This document shows positions 1-9,139 of a stretch of DNA of 64,000 nucleotides, one piece after another; position 1 is the stretch's first letter, and each line of letters starts with the position of its first letter. Both the position numbers and the translations under genes were made by a program. Origin of the DNA: CAWCWK01 sp963842125. GTDB taxonomy: Bacteria > Pseudomonadota > Alphaproteobacteria > Rhizobiales > CAWCWK01. The stretch covers positions 1-64,000 of the forward strand of contig CAWJFE010000002.1 of assembly GCA_963842125.1 (NCBI GenBank). Direction: 5' to 3'. The notes below the pieces were generated by a model, which saw only the letters and a program-made list of their open reading frames with translations, had not been told where the DNA came from and made no database searches.

Positions 1-535
1 CCGATGACGACCCGCTCCAAGGCTTCGCGCGGCAGGAAGGGCGCCTTCGGCGGATCAGACGTAGACGCGCTTGGAGCCCCGGATTTGCCAGAGCGTCTGG
101 CCGGGTACGTCGATATGGTATTTGACGCGCACCTTGGGCGAGGAGATGAGGATCGTCATGGTGCGGCGATAGGTGCGCAGGCCCGGCATCAACGCCTCGA
201 ACTCGTCGTAGATCGCGTCGAGAAGGGCGCGGTAGGCGGGGTCTGCCTTGTCGGGCGCGCGCAGGTTGATCCAGATATCGCCGCGGCGCACGGCGTCCAG
301 CGCCTCGGCGCTCCGAGAGCCCGCCGAGCTCGCCCTCCCGGCGGCGGCCCGCGTCCATCAGGTTCACGTGGTAGTCCTCGCGCGCCACCGTCTCCAGGAG
401 CCGCGCCAGCGCCGCATCCTGGAAGAGAGGGGAGACGTGCAGCCGATGGGGAATGCAGACCGTCTCCTGGCCGAAGACATCCGCGTGATAGGGCTCGAAG
501 CCGGTCAGAATGGTTTCACTACGTGTATCGAGCAT
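1..535 (-). pseudogene. Cupin/JmjC-like domain protein, frameshifted and cut by the window edge
   Basis: Reading from the ATG at 535, the first frame gives a clean N-terminus beginning MLDTRSETILTGFEPYH. One extra base near 313-314 shifts it into a second frame (291-55) that carries KYHIDVPGQTLW, an H-x-D metal-binding signature of cupin or JmjC-like dioxygenases. A second extra base at about 54-57 creates a premature TGA at 55. Beyond it, a third frame continues sensibly to the window edge. Three consecutive frames of one recognisable protein mean either a decaying gene or sequencing error. The substrate is unknown and the C-terminus lies outside the window. Confidence 0.6.
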
Positions 536-794
536 GATGGGGGCGCCTCTGGGAAGCCGAACGCAAGGGGGGCGATGCGTGAGACCGTTCGCGTGGCCGG
601 GACATTGTTCGGGCCGTATCGAAGGGTCCTTGGTACGAGACCGATATAGCGCATTTGAGCGAAGGACGGCGCAAATTCACCCAAGACGCTTAGGTGGATA
701 TTAACGCGATTGTACAATCCAACCTTGCCTGCAGGTCCGGTTCTGGCTGGAGATTCGATCTTCCGAACGACGGACCCCTTTTGCGGCTGGAGCC

Positions 795-2212
795 CTAGGA
801 AAGCGGGGTGTCGGGACGGCGAGGCGTCGCGGCCTCGATCTCGCGAATGGCCTCGTAGAGGGGCGCCCAGTCGTCCCGCTCCGCAATGGGTGCCCAGAGC
901 GCCTCGACCCGGTCGATGAGCATGTCGATCGGCTCGGCCGGACGCGCGTCGGCGGCGCTCGAATAGTCCTTCAGGCGGTCGATGAAGGCGGCGAAGGCGG
1001 GATCGCGATAGGGACTGACCGAGGGACTGACCGAGGGGCTCGCCATCGGGTCGTCGCGGCGCCCGATGCCGCCGTGCCAGTCCCAGACGGCTCGCTCGAA
1101 CGGGGCTTCGGTCCGCGTGAGCGCGGTCCAGAAGGCCCCGGTCAGGGCAGCGTCCATCTCCACGCCTTGCGGCACGAGGCCGAGGCGGCGAATGACGGCG
1201 TCGGCCATCGCCGCGTGGAAGGCGGGCTCGAAGTCGGCGAGGACGGCTTCCAGCGCCTCCTTCTCCGCAAAGGGAAGGAGGCATTCGGCAAGGCGGGTGC
1301 AGTTCCAGAGGAGCGCGTCGGGCTGGCGCCCGAAGGCGTAGAGGCCGGTCTGGTCGAAATGGCGGCCGTGAAGCCGGGCTCGAGCGTCGGGAGGAAACGC
1401 CAGGGGCCGTAGTCGAAACTCTCGCCCGTCACGTTGATATTGTCGGTATTGAGTACGCCGTGGACGAAGCCGGCGGCCATGTAGGAGCCGCCGAGCCGGG
1501 CGACGTCCCGGCAGATGGCGCCGAGAAAGGCCAGCGCCTGCTCACCCTCGTCCTCTCGCGCGCAGTCTGGCCGGTAGTGCGCGACCACGTGGTCCAAGAG
1601 GCGCGCGATGTTGTCCGGCTCGTCGAGATAGAGAAAGCGTTGAAAGGTGCCGATGCGGATGTGGGAGTGGCTGAGACGAACCATGACGCAGCCCCGCGTC
1701 GGCGACGGCTCGTCGTGGCGCGTCAGGGTCTCGCCAGTTTCGACGAGGCTGAGCGTGCGGCTCGTCTCGACGCCCCGCGAAGCCAGCATCTTCGTCGCCA
1801 GAAGCTCGCGCACGCCGCCCTTCAGCGTCAGCCGCCCATCGCCCCCGCGCGACCAGGGCGTCTGGCCGGAGCCCTTGGTGCCGAGATCGATCAACCGGCC
1901 GGCACCGTCACGGGCCTGCGCGAAGAGGAAGCCGCGCCCGTCCCCCAGTTGCGGATTGTAGGAGCGGAACTGGTGGCCGTGATAGCGCAGCGCCAGTGGC
2001 CGAGCGAGATTGTCGGGCAGTGGGGCGAAGCGGCCGAAATGATCGACCCACTCGGCGTCCGTCAGCGTGTCAAGGCCTACGTCGCCGGCCGCCACGTTGT
2101 CGCGCCAGCGCATGATGTGCCGAGGGAAGTCGGCGGGATCGACGGGGTCGAAGAACCGAGGTCCCAGCCCCTCATGGATGCGGGCTGGCCGATAGGCGGG
2201 CGAGACGGGCAT
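795..2212 (-). pseudogene. selO: SelO/YdiU-family protein adenylyltransferase, one frameshift as sequenced
   Basis: SelO is a pseudokinase-fold enzyme that AMPylates proteins. The first frame (2212 to about 1362) has the conserved block GTKGSGQTPWSRGGDGR and the NTDNINVTGESFDYGP catalytic region. A base is missing in a short C run at about 1360-1366. The frame then changes and continues with HFDQTGLYAFGRQP, a conserved SelO motif, to a stop at 795. Joined, the product is about 472 residues, the normal family length. A perfect 12-bp tandem duplication at 1011-1034 adds an in-frame SVSP repeat near the C-terminus. An indel error is as likely as a real mutation. Confidence 0.85.
1011..1034. repeat. 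12-bp perfect tandem duplication inside selO
   Basis: Two abutting copies of gggactgaccga occupy 1011-1022 and 1023-1034. Because 12 is a multiple of three, the frame is kept and the protein gains a second SVSP unit. Confidence 0.9.
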
Positions 2213-2444
2213 GCCGTCAGCTCCATTCCGACGGCGCGTGATGCGTCAGCTTCGCCAGACCTGCGCGCACGATGTGGGACAAGATGCGAAATTTCGCTTG
2301 CATGACGCCGCAAGTGCGATCCAATGCGCGCGACACTCCCGCATGGCAACGACGGCTCATCTCCGCCTGCGCCTCATGGCGGGGGGCGTACCGCTGCGCG
2401 GGGGCAATCACGCCGCCCGCCGATCGTAAAGGGCGATCACGGCC

Positions 2445-2927
2445 ATGATGCTGGTCAACTGTTATCTCGGCGCATCCGAGATCGAAGGTATTGGAGTGTT
2501 CGCGGGCGTACCGATCGCCAAGGGAGACCCGGTGTGGCGGTTCGATGATCGGTTCGACCGCATGATCCCCAAAACCGATCTGGACGCCACCTCGCCCCAT
2601 ATCCGCATCTTCATCGAGCGCTATGGCTACGACATGCCCGGCTGGCCCGACCATCTGGCGCTCGACGCGGATGAGGGCCGCTTCATGAACCATTCGGACG
2701 CCCCGAACCTCGACTTCACCGCGCCCGACGTCGGCTACGCCCTCCGGGACATCGCGGCAGGCGAGGAGCTGACCTGCGACTATCGCGAATTCACGCAAGG
2801 CGAGATCCTGTTGCAGGAGACGCGTCACAGGGTCGGACGGGCGTTCCAGCCCACGACGGCGGATCAGCCGCAGGTCTGGCAAGCCGTTGACGCACCTTCC
2901 CCACCGGCGGCCAACGGCGCGGCGTAG
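2445..2927 (+). CDS. SET domain-containing protein
   Basis: The protein has 160 residues. It opens with a motif like those of SET domains (GVFAGVPIAKGDPVWRF). The core RFMNHSDAPNL and the later ELTCDYREF form the paired NHS and tyrosine motifs that build the S-adenosylmethionine and substrate pocket. This is a bare SET domain, of the kind seen in bacterial lysine methyltransferases. The start is one of two adjacent ATGs (2445/2448), with no strong ribosome site. It is divergent from selO and convergent with the aldo/keto reductase. The target protein is unknown. Confidence 0.85.
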   Translation: MMLVNCYLGASEIEGIGVFAGVPIAKGDPVWRFDDRFDRMIPKTDLDATSPHIRIFIERYGYDMPGWPDHLALDADEGRFMNHSDAPNLDFTAPDVGYALRDIAAGEELTCDYREFTQGEILLQETRHRVGRAFQPTTADQPQVWQAVDAPSPPAANGAA

Positions 2928-2948
2928 GTGAGCGCCGGCGGTGAGCGT

Positions 2949-3990
2949 TCACGCGCTCGCCGTCGCCGACCGGCGCCAGAGGTCGGTGCCGCCATCCGTC
3001 GAGAGCTGGTCGATCTCGGCCAGCTCTTCGTCCGAGAAGTCCGGCGTCTTCACCGCATCGAGCGAATCGTCGAGCTGTTCGACGTTTCGTGCCCCGATGA
3101 GGGCCGAGGTGACGCGCGGATCGCGCAGCGTCCACGCGATGGCCATCTGCGCGAGCGTCTGACCGCGCGCCCTGGCCATCGCGTCGAGCGCGCGGATGCG
3201 GCCGAGATTGTCGTCCGACAGCATCGCCTCCGACATCGAATCGGCCCGCGTAACCCGGCTGCCCTCGGGCACGCCGGCAAGGTATTTGCTCGTCAGCAGC
3301 CCTTGCGCGAGGGGCGAGAAGACGATGCAGCCGATGCCCTCCTCGCCGAGCACGTCGAGAAGGCCGTCCTCGATCCAGCGGTTGAGCATGTTGTAGTTCG
3401 GCTGATGGATGAGGCAGGGCGTGCCGAGAATCCTTGAGGATGGCGCAAGCCCTGCGGGTCATCTCAGGGCTATAGGAGGAGATGCCGGCGTAGAGCGCTT
3501 TGCCCTGCCGGACCGCCGTGTCGAGCGCGCCCATGGTCTCCTCCAAGGGCGTGTCGGGGTCGAAGCGGTGCGAATAGAAGATGTCGACATAGTCGACCTG
3601 CATGCGCGCCAGGCTCTGGTCGAGACTGGAGAGGAGATATTTCCGGCTACCCCATTGCCCGTAGGGACCAGGCCACATGTCGTAGCCGGCCTTGGTGGAG
3701 AGGACCATCTCGTCGCGATAGGGGCGGAAATCGCGCGCCATGACGCGGCCGAACATCTCCTCGGCCGAGCCGGCGGGCGGGCCATAATTGTTGGCCAGGT
3801 CGAAATGCGTCATGCCTCGGTCAAAGGCACGGTGAAGGACGGCCCGACCCGTCGCCTCGGCGTCGATGCCGCCGAAATTGTGCCAGAGGCCGAGCGGAAT
3901 CTTCGGCAGCTGAAGACCGGAACGGCCGCAGCGATTGTAGGCGACGCCGTCATAGCGGTCGTCGGCGGCGCGGTAGACGGGGTCGATCAT
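2949..3990 (-). pseudogene. Aldo/keto reductase, YghZ/Gpr type, one frameshift as sequenced
   Basis: The first frame, from ATG 3990, carries the AKR start (GRSGLQLPKIPLGLWHNFG), the catalytic region FDLANNYGPP (Asp and Tyr) and KAGYDMWPGPYGQWGS. An extra base at about 3429-3432 (minus-strand GATTCTC in place of GATCTC) breaks the frame within AILKDLG. The second frame resumes with QPNYNMLNRW and runs to 2949 with the NADP-binding C-terminus (ALIGARNVEQLDDS). Joined, it is 346 residues, the same as E. coli YghZ, an L-glyceraldehyde 3-phosphate reductase. The substrate here is inferred only from the family. Confidence 0.85.
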
Positions 3991-4047
3991 GAAGAGTCCT
4001 TGGGTGGGGAATGGCACATGCGCGGGCGAGGATGCCCCCGGGAGGGC

Positions 4048-4827
4048 TCAGGCCGCCAGCGCCTCGCCGGGCGGCTCCTTGGCGCCGGTCATATAGGCGA
4101 CGGCGTCCGACATCGTCTCGGCCTTGGGGTCGAGGATGCAGAGGCGCCGACCCAGCCGGTGCACGTGGATGCGGTCGGCGACCTCGAAGACATGGGGCAT
4201 GTTGTGGCTGATGAGGACGATCGGCACGCCCTTGTCGCGCAGCGTGACGATGGTGTCGAGCACGCGGCGCGACTCCTTCACGCCGAGCGCCGCCGTCGGC
4301 TCGTCCATGATGATGACCTTGGAGCCGAAGGCGGCCGCGCGCGCCACCGCGACGCCCTGGCGCTGGCCGCCCGACAGCGTCTCGACCGCCTGGCCGATAT
4401 TCTGGATCGTCATCAGGCCGAGGTCGGAGAGCATCTCGCGGGCACGCTTCTCCATGGCCGTGCGGTCGAGCTTCTTGAAGACGCTGCCGAGGATGCCGGG
4501 CTTTCGGAGCTCGCGGCCGAGGAACATGTTGTCCGCGATCGAGAGCGCCGGCGAGAGGGCGAGCGTCTGGTAGACCGTCTCGATGCCCGCCTCGCGGGCG
4601 GCGAGCGGCGAGGCGAACTGGATGGGCTTGCCGTCGAGCTCGATCGTGCCGGCATCCGGCACCACGGCGCCCGAGATCGCCTTGATCATCGAGGACTTGC
4701 CGGCGCCGTTATCGCCGATCACGGCCAGCACCTCGCCCGGATAGAGGTCGAAATCGGCCCGGTCGAGCGCGACCACGCGGCCATAGCGCTTCACGAGACC
4801 GCGGGCTTTCAAGATCGGTTGGGTCAT
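4048..4827 (-). CDS. frcA: Sugar ABC transporter ATP-binding protein, FrcA-like
   Basis: This is the single-domain ATPase that powers uptake through the adjacent permease (259 residues). It has Walker A GDNGAGKS (38-46), signature LSGGQ (151-155), Walker B VIIMDEP (171-177) and the switch histidine in LISHN (208). Most sugar ATPases of the CUT2 group (RbsA, MglA) have two ATPase domains. A single domain of this size is the hallmark of FrcA from the Sinorhizobium fructose/mannose/ribose system. It is last in the operon, separated from the permease by a 27-bp repeat array. Fructose specificity is an inference. Confidence 0.9.
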   Translation of the reverse strand: MTQPILKARGLVKRYGRVVALDRADFDLYPGEVLAVIGDNGAGKSSMIKAISGAVVPDAGTIELDGKPIQFASPLAAREAGIETVYQTLALSPALSIADNMFLGRELRKPGILGSVFKKLDRTAMEKRAREMLSDLGLMTIQNIGQAVETLSGGQRQGVAVARAAAFGSKVIIMDEPTAALGVKESRRVLDTIVTLRDKGVPIVLISHNMPHVFEVADRIHVHRLGRRLCILDPKAETMSDAVAYMTGAKEPPGEALAA

Positions 4828-4831
4828 TATT

Positions 4832-4938
4832 GCCTCGCGCCGGCGGGCTGGAAGGTGGCCTCGCGCAGGCCGGGCTGGATTCTGGCCTCGCGCCGGCCGG
4901 GCTGGATGGTGGCCTCGCGCCGGCCGGGCTGGAGAGTC
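4832..4938. repeat. Four tandem 27-bp units between permease and ATPase genes
   Basis: The units are at 4832-4857 (26 bp), 4858-4884, 4885-4911 and 4912-4938. The shared core is gcctcgcgccggccgggctg and only the last few bases differ. The array fills nearly the whole gap between the permease stop (4952) and the ATPase start (4827). The inner GC-rich segment could fold, but there is no T-run, so it does not look like a terminator. Confidence 0.9.
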
Positions 4939-4951
4939 ACGGTCGTGTTCC

Positions 4952-6010
4952 TCACGCGCTGATCTTCCGGATCCACTGGTCGATGGCGACGGCCAGGATG
5001 ATCAGACAGCCGATGGCGAAGAGCACCCATTGCGGGTCCGCGCCGGCCAGCTTCAGCCCCGAGGAGAAGACACCCACGATGAGCGCACCGAAGAGCGAGC
5101 CCATTATCGCGCCGCGCCCGCCAAAAAGCGAGGTGCCGCCGATGACGACGGCGGTGATCGATTCGAGGTTCGCCTCCGCGAAGGAGGAGGGCGAGACCGA
5201 GCCGACGCGCCCGATCGCCGCCCAGCCGCCGATGGCGCAGACGAGGCCGGCCACGACATAGACCGAGATCAGCACCCGGTCGGTGCGGATGCCGGCCAAT
5301 TCGGCCGCCTCCTTGTCGTCGCCGACCGCATAGACGTGGCGGCCCCAGGCGGTCTGGGAGAGGATGTACCAGAAGACGAGGAAGAGCCCGACCATGAGGA
5401 CGACGCCGTAGGTAAGCTGTGCCCCGCCGAGCGCGAATCGCTCGCCGAAGAACTTGAGGGCCGGGGCCGCCGCGTCGATGTCCGACGAGCGGATCGATTG
5501 CGAGCCGGTGTAGAGATAGACGACGGCGAGGAAGATGCGCCAGGTGCCGAGCGTCGCGATGAAGGGCGGCAGCTTGACCTTGGTGACGAGGACCCCGTTG
5601 AGAAGCCCTGCAGCCATGCCGACGACGAGACCGATCGCGATCGCGATAGGCGCCGGCAACCCGTAGGTGACGCCCATATGGCCCATCACCACGTAGGAGA
5701 GCACCATGATCGCCGCGACCGACAGGTCAATGCCGGCCGTCAGGATGACCAGCGTCTGCGCGCAGGCCAGGATGCCGACGATCGAGACCTGCTGCATGAT
5801 CAGCGTCAGGTTGAAGGCGGTGAAGAAGCGATCGCCCGCCACCAGCCCGAAGGCGAGGATGGAGATGACGAGGATGATGACCGGCACCAGCGCCGGATTA
5901 GCGTGCAGGACGTGCTGCACATGACCGAGCAGCCCACGGTTCTGGGAAAATTCGGGGAGCGCGGTGTCCTTGGAGGCCGAGCCCTCGTAGTCGTCTGAGG
6001 TCTGCGTCAC
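4952..6010 (-). CDS. frcC: Sugar ABC transporter permease, FrcC-like
   Basis: This is the BPD_transp_2-family inner-membrane permease of a CUT2 sugar importer (352 residues from the GTG at 6010). About eight to ten hydrophobic segments are visible. Family motifs include TAGIDLSVAAIM, TLGTWRIFLAVVYLYTG and VVIGGTSLFGGRG. The GTG start overlaps the stop of the upstream VOC gene as GTGA, which implies translational coupling. An open frame extends upstream to 6487, but that part is an arginine-rich shadow of the VOC gene and is not used. Confidence 0.9.
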   Translation of the reverse strand: MTQTSDDYEGSASKDTALPEFSQNRGLLGHVQHVLHANPALVPVIILVISILAFGLVAGDRFFTAFNLTLIMQQVSIVGILACAQTLVILTAGIDLSVAAIMVLSYVVMGHMGVTYGLPAPIAIAIGLVVGMAAGLLNGVLVTKVKLPPFIATLGTWRIFLAVVYLYTGSQSIRSSDIDAAAPALKFFGERFALGGAQLTYGVVLMVGLFLVFWYILSQTAWGRHVYAVGDDKEAAELAGIRTDRVLISVYVVAGLVCAIGGWAAIGRVGSVSPSSFAEANLESITAVVIGGTSLFGGRGAIMGSLFGALIVGVFSSGLKLAGADPQWVLFAIGCLIILAVAIDQWIRKISA

Positions 6011-6456
6011 GGTATGGATGCCTCCACGCGGGCGGGGGGATCGATCACGGACGGATCGCGCGCGACGATCTCGACCGTGTTGCCTTCCGGGTCGGTGGTG
6101 AAGACGCCGCGCCAGCCGACCCAGTCGAAGTCGACGACCCGGTAGTCGAGCCCGCGCGCCTCGTACCAGCGCATTACGGCGTCCTGTTCGTCGAAGGCGA
6201 CCGAGAGGGCGATGTGGTGCAGCGAGGAGCCCGCGCCCGGCAGCGGCTCGCCGTCGGCGAAGAGGGCGAGGATGGTCGTGTGCCCGGCATGGCCCTCCGC
6301 GATCTTGAAGAAGGCGATGTGGTCGCTGTGCGGCCCGACGAGCCGCGACAGACCGAGGGCGCCTCCGTAGAAATCGACCATCGGCGCAAGTGCCCGGCAG
6401 CGTATGGCGACCTCGCCGAGGCCGCCTATGGTGAAGCCGCGCGCTGCAACGGTCAC
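6007..6456 (-). CDS. VOC (glyoxalase/bleomycin-resistance) family protein
   Basis: The protein has 149 residues. Paired beta-alpha-beta-beta modules include EVAIRCRALAPMVDFYGG, LHHIALSV and TDPEGNTVEIV. His and Glu occur at the usual metal positions. It sits between the binding-protein and permease genes and overlaps the permease by 4 bp, so it is made with the transporter. A role on the imported sugar or a derived reactive aldehyde is possible, but nothing in the sequence settles the substrate. Confidence 0.85.
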   Translation of the reverse strand: MTVAARGFTIGGLGEVAIRCRALAPMVDFYGGALGLSRLVGPHSDHIAFFKIAEGHAGHTTILALFADGEPLPGAGSSLHHIALSVAFDEQDAVMRWYEARGLDYRVVDFDWVGWRGVFTTDPEGNTVEIVARDPSVIDPPARVEASIP

Positions 6457-6531
6457 GAGCCGTCTCCCTTCGAGGTTGCGCGGGCACCCGAGGGCGCCCG
6501 CACGTCGTGCATGTCTGGCGTCACGCCGGGC

Positions 6532-7575
6532 CTAGCCCCAGCAGAGGTCCTTGCCCTCTTCGACCGAGATCGACTCGACGCCCTCGACCGGCTCGGCGGC
6601 GACCAGCGCGACGCCGGTGTCGGTGAACTCCTTGCCCTCGGTGGGCTCGGGGAGCGTCCCGTCTGCGGCGTATTGGTGGATCGCCTCGATGCCGAGCGAG
6701 GCCATCAGGAGCGGGTATTGCTGGGAGGTCGCTGCGATGACGCCGGCCTCGACATTATCGACGCCCGGGCAGCCGCCGTCGACGGAGACGATCGTCACGT
6801 CGTTCTCGCGGCCGAAGGCTTTGAGCGTCTCATAGGCGCCGGCGGCGGCCGGCTCGTTGATCGTGTGCACGACGTTGATGTTCGGATCGAGCTGAAGAAG
6901 GTTCTCCATCGCGGTACGACCGCCTTCCTCGTTGCCCGACGTGATGTCGTGGCCGACGATGCGCGAATCGTCCTCGTCGCCCCAGCGATTGGGATCGCCG
7001 ACATCGATGCCGAAGCCGGTCAGGAAGCCCTGGTTTCGCAGCACGTCGACCGTGGGCTGACTCTCGTTCAGGTTCAGCAGCGCGATGCGTGCGTTGGCGG
7101 CGTCGTCACCGAGCTTGGCGGCGGCGTAGCGCCCGATCAGCTCGCCAGCCAGGAAGTTGTCGGTGGCGAAGGTCGCGTCGGCCGCGTCGATCGGCGAGAG
7201 CGGCGTGTCGAGCGCGATGACGAGCACGCCCTGATCGCGTGCCTGACGGACGTTCTCGACGATGGCCGAGGTGTCGGACGCGGTGATGAGGATGCCCTTG
7301 GCGCCGGCCGCGATGCAGCTCTCGATCGCCTGGACCTGCGCCTCGTGGTCACCGTCGACCTTGCCAGCGAAGGTGAGGAGCTCGATGCCCAGTTCCTCGG
7401 CCTTGGCCGTCGCGCCTTCCTTCATCTTCACGAAGAACGGGTTGATGTCGGTCTTGGTGATCAGGCAGGCCGTGACCGGCTCCGTATGTGCGGCGGAGAA
7501 GGCGGGGGCCGTGGCGAAACCGAGCGCCATGGCGGAGGTGCCCAGCAATGCGGTCGTGATCGTGCGAAGCTTCAT
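6532..7575 (-). CDS. frcB: Sugar ABC transporter substrate-binding protein, FrcB-like
   Basis: This is a periplasmic type-1 sugar-binding protein of 347 residues, starting at ATG 7575 behind an AAGGA ribosome site. The N-terminus is a Sec signal peptide ending near AFSAAH. The mature protein has the Peripla_BP_4 pattern: KTDINPFFVKMKEGA, ASDTSAIV, ALDTPL, NEPAAAGAYETLKAFG and VSVDGGCPG. It is first in the transporter operon, the usual place for the most highly expressed component. Overall resemblance is to FrcB. Ligand identity is inferred from the family and from the single-domain ATPase partner. Confidence 0.9.
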   Translation of the reverse strand: MKLRTITTALLGTSAMALGFATAPAFSAAHTEPVTACLITKTDINPFFVKMKEGATAKAEELGIELLTFAGKVDGDHEAQVQAIESCIAAGAKGILITASDTSAIVENVRQARDQGVLVIALDTPLSPIDAADATFATDNFLAGELIGRYAAAKLGDDAANARIALLNLNESQPTVDVLRNQGFLTGFGIDVGDPNRWGDEDDSRIVGHDITSGNEEGGRTAMENLLQLDPNINVVHTINEPAAAGAYETLKAFGRENDVTIVSVDGGCPGVDNVEAGVIAATSQQYPLLMASLGIEAIHQYAADGTLPEPTEGKEFTDTGVALVAAEPVEGVESISVEEGKDLCWG

Positions 7576-7765
7576 GGTCGAATGTCCTTCCCAGACTGAA
7601 CGAGACCGGGCGAGCCTCTGGCGGGCGCGCTCCGGGCGATGATGCGGCACCGGACCGTCTCGCCCGGTCCTTCGGGCGAAGCAGAATACGGCGGGCGCCA
7701 TACGCGAGCATTCATGCGACCGTCCTGTCAACTGCTCGAATGGCAACGCACTGGACGAACGACCG

Positions 7766-8413
7766 TCAGAGCGTGATATCGGCCCTCGCGCTTCCCTCCA
7801 CGACGCGCCGGGCATTGGGGATGTCGTTGGAGAGCGCCCGCCCCCGCGCGGCCTCCGCATCGTGCCCGTGGTCGAGCCAGCGCTGCACGAGGCGGGCCTC
7901 CAGCACCTCCATCGCGACGTCGAGAAAGACCGTGACGTCGAAGTGCGGCGCCAGCGCGCGCCAGGGGTCTTCGTCGAGAAGGAGGTAGTTGCCCTCGAGG
8001 AGAACGGTCCGCGCCGAGCCCGGCACTATGGCGGCGCCGGCGCGCGCGAGATCGAGCGAGCGATCAAATGTCGGAACGACGACGTCGTCATCGGTCTCGC
8101 GCAAGTGGGTGACGAGCCGCACGAAGCCGTCCGCATCGAACGTTTCGGGTGCGCCCTTGCGGGGGCGCAGGCCGCGCGCGTCGAGAATCGCGTTGTCGAG
8201 ATGGAATCCGTCCATCGGCACCAGGGCGCAGCCCCCTCCATCCGGCCCATCGAGCCGGTCGCGCAGCGCTTCGGCGAGCGTCGTCTTGCCCGCGCCGGGC
8301 GGACCGGCCAGGGCGACGAGGCGGCGGGCCGATATCGCCGGCCCGATGCGCTCGGCCAGCGATGCCGCCAGTGCGGTGACGGTGCGCGACACCCCGCCGT
8401 TCGATTGGTTCAT
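7766..8413 (-). CDS. frcK: P-loop sugar/nucleoside kinase-like protein (FrcK-like)
   Basis: The protein has 215 residues from ATG 8413. It has Walker A GPPGAGKT near residue 31, then MDGFHLDN and LLEGNYLLL, the layout of the uridine kinase/pantothenate kinase group. The Sinorhizobium frc locus includes a kinase of this group, frcK. Here it lies upstream of the binding protein on the same strand, separated by about 190 bp. An upstream in-frame start would add a SKSIS repeat encoded by a 15-bp triplicate, so the shorter start is preferred. The phosphorylated substrate is not known. Confidence 0.75.
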   Translation of the reverse strand: MNQSNGGVSRTVTALAASLAERIGPAISARRLVALAGPPGAGKTTLAEALRDRLDGPDGGGCALVPMDGFHLDNAILDARGLRPRKGAPETFDADGFVRLVTHLRETDDDVVVPTFDRSLDLARAGAAIVPGSARTVLLEGNYLLLDEDPWRALAPHFDVTVFLDVAMEVLEARLVQRWLDHGHDAEAARGRALSNDIPNARRVVEGSARADITL

Positions 8414-8432
8414 GGCTAACCCGACTCCCAAG

Positions 8433-8477
8433 GAGATTGACTTCGAGGAGATTGACTTCGAGGAGATTGACTTCGAG
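8433..8477. repeat. Three perfect 15-bp tandem units upstream of the frcK-like gene
   Basis: The unit gagattgacttcgag is repeated at 8433-8447, 8448-8462 and 8463-8477, about 20 bp upstream of the ATG at 8413. It could lie in the 5' leader, or encode SKSIS repeats if a farther start is used. Confidence 0.95.
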
Positions 8478-8622
8478 GCCATTTCGACGCGATCACGACC
8501 TCGGCCGCCTTGATATGGCACAGCATAGGGCCCAGAACCCGTCCGGTTTATGGGTCTGGACCCTAGCGCACCGGGACGGGCGGACCAGCCTCACCCGGCC
8601 ATTCTTTCCTCGGATACGCTCG

Positions 8623-9078
8623 ATGACAGCCCTTCCCGACGATCGTCCCGTTACAGGTTCGTGCCGCTGCGGCGCCATCCGCTTCGAGACCGGGCCGGCG
8701 CTCGATGCGAGCTATTGCCATTGCAGCGACTGCCGGAAGGCGACCGGCGCGCCGGTCTCGGCCTTCGTCGAGGTCGACCCGGCGACACTCCGTATCGAGG
8801 GCGAGCCGGCCGCCTTTCGCACGCCGGACGTCACGCGCAGCTTTTGCGGCGCCTGCGGGACGCCGCTTGCCTATGCCGACGAGCGATTGGAGGGGCGGCT
8901 CTGGCTCATGCTCGGCGCGCTCGATGCGCCGGAGCGGTACCGGCCCGCCCGCCACGCGTTCACCGACGAAGCCCTGCCCTGGCTGACTATCGCGGATGAG
9001 ATGCCCAGACATCCCGGCTTTTCCGTCGCGAGGCCCGATCCAGGCTCGCAGCCGGACGCTCGGCACCCGGGCGATTGA
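8623..9078 (+). CDS. GFA-family (CENP-V/formaldehyde-activating-like) zinc protein
   Basis: The protein has 151 residues. Cysteine pairs GSCRCGAIRFE, YCHCSDCRKATG and FCGACGTPLAY form the zinc sites of the GFA fold. Characterised members bind glutathione or act on its adducts, but most, including this short form, have no known reaction. The start ATG 8623 puts the first zinc motif about a dozen residues in, as is usual. It is divergent from the frcK-like gene. Confidence 0.9.
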   Translation: MTALPDDRPVTGSCRCGAIRFETGPALDASYCHCSDCRKATGAPVSAFVEVDPATLRIEGEPAAFRTPDVTRSFCGACGTPLAYADERLEGRLWLMLGALDAPERYRPARHAFTDEALPWLTIADEMPRHPGFSVARPDPGSQPDARHPGD

Positions 9079-9139
9079 ACCCAAGGCTGCGTTTCGTGTT
9101 AACCTATCGGATGGCGGCACCCATGATCCACGTATTCCG

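Noticed and set aside
4832..4938. CRISPR array
   Set aside because: The four 27-bp units abut without spacers and no cas gene is near.
4952..6487. Long N-terminal extension of the sugar permease
   Set aside because: The part before GTG 6010 is an arginine-rich out-of-frame reading of the VOC gene, not a permease domain.
8433..8477. SKSIS repeat as part of the frcK-like protein
   Set aside because: The repeat lies upstream of a good ATG at 8413 and has no counterpart in this kinase group. It remains a possible but less likely N-terminus.
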